NCBI GenBank assembly: GCA_037189645.1
Contig: JBBCIY010000011.1
Coordinates: 62,001-126,000 of the forward strand
Origin: Taishania sp037189645
Lineage (GTDB): Bacteria; Bacteroidota; Bacteroidia; Flavobacteriales_D; Crocinitomicaceae
DNA: 64,000 bases
Direction of reading: 5' to 3'
Part shown: positions 61,038-64,000 of the stretch, piece after piece
Position numbering within the stretch: position 1 is the stretch's first letter
How the letters are laid out: each line of letters begins with the position of its first letter
Translations under genes and position numbers: made by a program
The notes under the pieces: generated by a model
What the model was told of the DNA's origin: nothing
Seen by the model: the letters and a program-made list of their open reading frames with translations, nothing else
Database searches by the model: none

Positions 61038-64000
61038 ATGTACATTATATTTGACACAGAAACAACCGGTTTACCTAAAAACTGGAATGCCCCGATCACT
61101 GATACGGACAATTGGCCTCGTGTTGTACAAATAGCATGGCAGCTGCATGATGAAATGGGGCGTCTTATAGAACACAAAGACTTCCTGATCAAACCGGAAG
61201 GATTTGACATTCCTTATGATGCTGAGCGTATTCACGGGATTTCCACCGAACTGGCTGAAAAATACGGAGAATCACTGGAAACGGTTCTTGCCGATTTTAA
61301 TAACGCGCTTGGAAAAGCAAAATTCGTTGTCGGGCAGAACATCGGGTTTGATATCAACGTGTTGGGGTGTGAATACGTACGCTGCAACAGGGAAACATCA
61401 ATGACAACCATGCCGGTTCTGGATACATGTACGGAAGTGACAGCCGAACTTTGTAAACTTCCCGGAGGGCGTGGAGGACGGTATAAGCTCCCTACCCTGA
61501 CAGAACTCCATCAGCACTTATTCGGAGAGCCATTTGCGGAAGCGCATAATGCAACTGCCGACGTGGAAGCGACTACCCGTTGTTTCTTTGAATTAATCCG
61601 TACGGAAGTATTTACGGAAGAAGAGCTGCAGCAAGGAGGTTCCTACATTGAGGACTTCAAGGCTTTCAACCCGAAACCCATCGGCTTTATCGGGCTGAAG
61701 CACCTTAACCTGAAAGAGGAAAGTGAAAAATTAAAAGTAAAAGAGGAAAGTTCTGTTTCCCAGGAAACACTGGATGAGAACAGGAAACGCCTGGCCGATA
61801 TCCATTTTTCCCATTTGCACAACCACACCCAGTTCACAGTACTTCAATCCACAATAAAAGTTCCGTCACTGGTAAAAAAGGCGGCTGAATACAATATGCC
61901 TGCTGTGGCCCTGACAGATAACGGGAATATGATGGCGGCATTTCATTTCGAAAAAGAAGTATCAGCATACAATAAAAAAGTCAGGGAATTAAAAAAAGCT
62001 GCGGAAGAATCCGGAGAACCGTTTGACGGGCAGGAAATAAAGCCGGTCATCGGGTGTGAATTCAACGTCTGCAAAGATCTAAGAGCCCGTTCCGGTCAGG
62101 ATAACGGATACCAGGTTGTCATTCTCGCCAAAAACAGGAATGGGTATCACAATCTGATCAAACTTGCATCAATCGCCTACACAGAAGGATTCTATTACGT
62201 TCCAAGAATAGACAAAGCCGAAATTGAAAAGTATAAAGAGGACCTGATTGTCCTGACGGGCAACCTGTACGGAGAGGTTCCGAATATGATCCTGAACATC
62301 GGTGAAAAGCAAGCCGAAGAAGCGTTGCTGTGGTGGAAAGAACGGTTTGGCGACGACCTGTACATTGAAATCATGCGCCACGGACAGGAAGATGAGAACA
62401 GGGTAAATGAAACGCTTATCAAATTCTCCCGTACCCATAACATTAAGCTCGTCGCAACCAACAATACATTCTACACAACAAAAGAAGAAGCACAGGCGCA
62501 TGATGTCTTGCTCTGCGTGAAGGATTCCGCCCTGGTAAGCACCCCGAAAGGCCGTGGAAGAGGGTTCAGGTTCGGTCTTGAAAATGATGAATATTATTTC
62601 AAATCCTCTGAGGAAATGAAAGAATTGTTCCTGGATTTGCCGGAAGCGATCGAATCTGTCCAGGAAATCGTTGATAAATGTGAAGCATACGGACTTGCAA
62701 GGGATGTATTATTGCCTGCTTTCGAAATTCCTGAAGAGTTCCAGGACGCAAGGGACCAGGAAGATGGAGGAAAACGTGGAGAGAACAACTACCTGCGCCA
62801 TCTGACCTACGAAGGAGCCAAAAAGAGATATGACGAAATCACCGATGAAATCAGGGAACGGCTGGATTTTGAGCTGGCGACCATCGAACGGACCGGTTAC
62901 CCGGGATACTTTCTCATTGTGCAGGACTTTTGCCAGGCGGCAAGGAACATGGGCGTTTCAGTTGGCCCGGGACGTGGTTCCGCTGCCGGATCTGCCGTAG
63001 CCTACTGTATCGGGATCACGAACGTCGACCCGATCAAGTACGACCTGCTTTTTGAGCGCTTCCTGAATCCTGACCGTATTTCCATGCCCGACATTGATAT
63101 CGACTTCGATGACGAGGGCCGTGGTGATGTCATTAACTGGGTGATCGATAAATACGGATCCAACCAGGTAGCGCAGATCATTACCTATGGTACAATGGCC
63201 GCGAAATCTTCCATCAGGGATACAGCAAGGGTAATGGACCTGCCTCTGAACGAAGCTGACAGGATTGCAAAGTTGATCCCGGATACTTCATTGGCGAACA
63301 TCTTTTCCCTTGATGATGAAACATTGGCCAATAAGCTGAAAAACAACCTCGAAGCCATCAACAAAGCAAAGGAATTAAAGGCGATCGCGAGTGGTAATAA
63401 CTTACAGGCAGAGGTGGTCAGGCAGGCCCGGAAACTGGAAGGTTCCGTCAGAAATACAGGAATCCACGCCTGTGGTGTCATCATAACACCTGATGATATC
63501 ACCAATTTCGTACCTGTTTCAGTTGCGAAAGACTCCTCCATGTGGTGTACGCAATTTGACAACTCGGTTGCGGAATCTGCCGGGCTGTTAAAAATGGACT
63601 TCCTGGGGTTAAAGACGCTCACCCTGATCAAAGACGCCGTTAAAAATGTCAAATTACGCCACGGCATCGACCTAGATCCGGATCAATTCCCGATCGATGA
63701 TGAAAAAACATACGAATTATTCCAACGCGGTGAAACAGTAGGGATCTTCCAGTACGAATCCCCCGGGATGCAGAAATACATGCGTGAGCTGAAACCGACC
63801 GTATTTGCCGACCTCATTGCCATGAACGCATTGTATCGCCCGGGCCCACTGGAATACATCCCCTCATTCATCCGCAGAAAGCATGGAGAAGAACCCATCA
63901 TTTATGACCTCGACGACTGTGAGGAATACCTGAAAGAAACATACGGAATTACCGTATACCAGGAGCAGGTGATGCTGCTCTCCCAGAAGCTTGCGAATTT
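61038..64000 (+). CDS. dnaE: DNA polymerase III alpha subunit with fused N-terminal exonuclease (3' truncated)
   Basis: An uninterrupted frame of about 987 residues from the ATG of MYIIFDTETTG to the window end. Order: DEDDh exonuclease domain (D6/E8 in DTETTG, GQNIGFD near 99-105, H170 and D175 in HNATAD); charged linker (about 225-235); PHP domain from about 257 (HLHNHTQ, 259-264); DnaE palm with GPGRGSAAGS (about 640) and PDIDIDF (684-690); then helical finger parts up to NALYRPGPLEYIP. The exonuclease fusion means one polypeptide may supply proofreading normally given by DnaQ. Termination lies beyond the window. Confidence 0.95.
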   Translation, partial: MYIIFDTETTGLPKNWNAPITDTDNWPRVVQIAWQLHDEMGRLIEHKDFLIKPEGFDIPYDAERIHGISTELAEKYGESLETVLADFNNALGKAKFVVGQNIGFDINVLGCEYVRCNRETSMTTMPVLDTCTEVTAELCKLPGGRGGRYKLPTLTELHQHLFGEPFAEAHNATADVEATTRCFFELIRTEVFTEEELQQGGSYIEDFKAFNPKPIGFIGLKHLNLKEESEKLKVKEESSVSQETLDENRKRLADIHFSHLHNHTQFTVLQSTIKVPSLVKKAAEYNMPAVALTDNGNMMAAFHFEKEVSAYNKKVRELKKAAEESGEPFDGQEIKPVIGCEFNVCKDLRARSGQDNGYQVVILAKNRNGYHNLIKLASIAYTEGFYYVPRIDKAEIEKYKEDLIVLTGNLYGEVPNMILNIGEKQAEEALLWWKERFGDDLYIEIMRHGQEDENRVNETLIKFSRTHNIKLVATNNTFYTTKEEAQAHDVLLCVKDSALVSTPKGRGRGFRFGLENDEYYFKSSEEMKELFLDLPEAIESVQEIVDKCEAYGLARDVLLPAFEIPEEFQDARDQEDGGKRGENNYLRHLTYEGAKKRYDEITDEIRERLDFELATIERTGYPGYFLIVQDFCQAARNMGVSVGPGRGSAAGSAVAYCIGITNVDPIKYDLLFERFLNPDRISMPDIDIDFDDEGRGDVINWVIDKYGSNQVAQIITYGTMAAKSSIRDTARVMDLPLNEADRIAKLIPDTSLANIFSLDDETLANKLKNNLEAINKAKELKAIASGNNLQAEVVRQARKLEGSVRNTGIHACGVIITPDDITNFVPVSVAKDSSMWCTQFDNSVAESAGLLKMDFLGLKTLTLIKDAVKNVKLRHGIDLDPDQFPIDDEKTYELFQRGETVGIFQYESPGMQKYMRELKPTVFADLIAMNALYRPGPLEYIPSFIRRKHGEEPIIYDLDDCEEYLKETYGITVYQEQVMLLSQKLAN

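Noticed and set aside
1..64000. CRISPR arrays, tRNA or rRNA genes, transposases, prophage genes
   Set aside because: I looked for repeats with regular spacing, cloverleaf-like patterns and mobile element proteins and saw none that I could support.

Overview
The window reads as a chromosomal segment of a Bacteroidota bacterium of class Flavobacteriia, perhaps close to Crocinitomicaceae/Fluviicola; the family-level placement is inference. Direct support is three large secreted proteins with type IX secretion (T9SS) C-terminal sorting domains (type A at 296-1015 and 28352-31375, type B/gliding-associated at 45012-48056), a short 288-residue primary sigma factor, promoters of the TAnnTTTG type, an exonuclease-PHP-polymerase DnaE fusion, a SusC-like outer-membrane barrel and many Lys-rich lipoproteins. 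No rRNA, tRNA, CRISPR array, transposase or phage gene was found; it looks like stable, mostly housekeeping chromosome.

Layout. 0-7.6 kb: end of a membrane protein, a T9SS cargo protein, an envelope block on the minus strand (gmhA, an LTA-synthase-like phosphoglycerol transferase overlapping a diacylglycerol kinase-like gene), then an SDR and a thiolase. 7.6-11.2 kb: MATE transporter, RlmI-like methyltransferase and a Coq4-like protein. 11.3-15.0 kb: a minus-strand copper/metal locus ending in an MbnP-MbnH pair (copper-binding protein plus di-heme maturase), preceded by a lipoprotein, a Cys-rich outer-membrane protein and a small Cys/His protein. 15.1-25.7 kb: thiL, GH3-family enzyme, a 34-residue membrane microprotein, rpe, DMT transporter, HD hydrolase, MRJP-like protein, aldo/keto reductase. 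26-34.5 kb: MFS exporter plus siderophore-interacting reductase, a duplicated beta-helix T9SS protein, dienelactone hydrolase, AraC regulator plus hydroxyacid dehydrogenase. 34.5-44.8 kb: RDD protein, unknown membrane protein, S41 protease overlapping dCMP deaminase, TonB-like barrel, lipoprotein plus NUDIX hydrolase, LytS/LytR-type two-component pair. 45-64 kb: lectin-bearing T9SS type B protein, GAPDH, RpoD, HtrA, LapA-like protein, GH92 mannosidase, rlmH, universal stress protein, yidD, ArsR regulator, prs-rplY and a 3'-truncated dnaE.

Signals beyond ordinary genes: a dispersed family of near-perfect palindromes (about 26-42 bp, core ATATCGTCATAT/ATATGACGATAT) in four intergenic spacers; paired TTGTAAA direct repeats with 21-bp periodicity before the AraC gene and again before the aldo/keto reductase; a microprotein gene with its own terminator; a long unexplained stem-loop near 24.7 kb; and the gene pairs MbnP/MbnH and LTA-synthase-like/DAG-kinase-like, which suggest coupled biochemistry. 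None of these could be checked by database search here.
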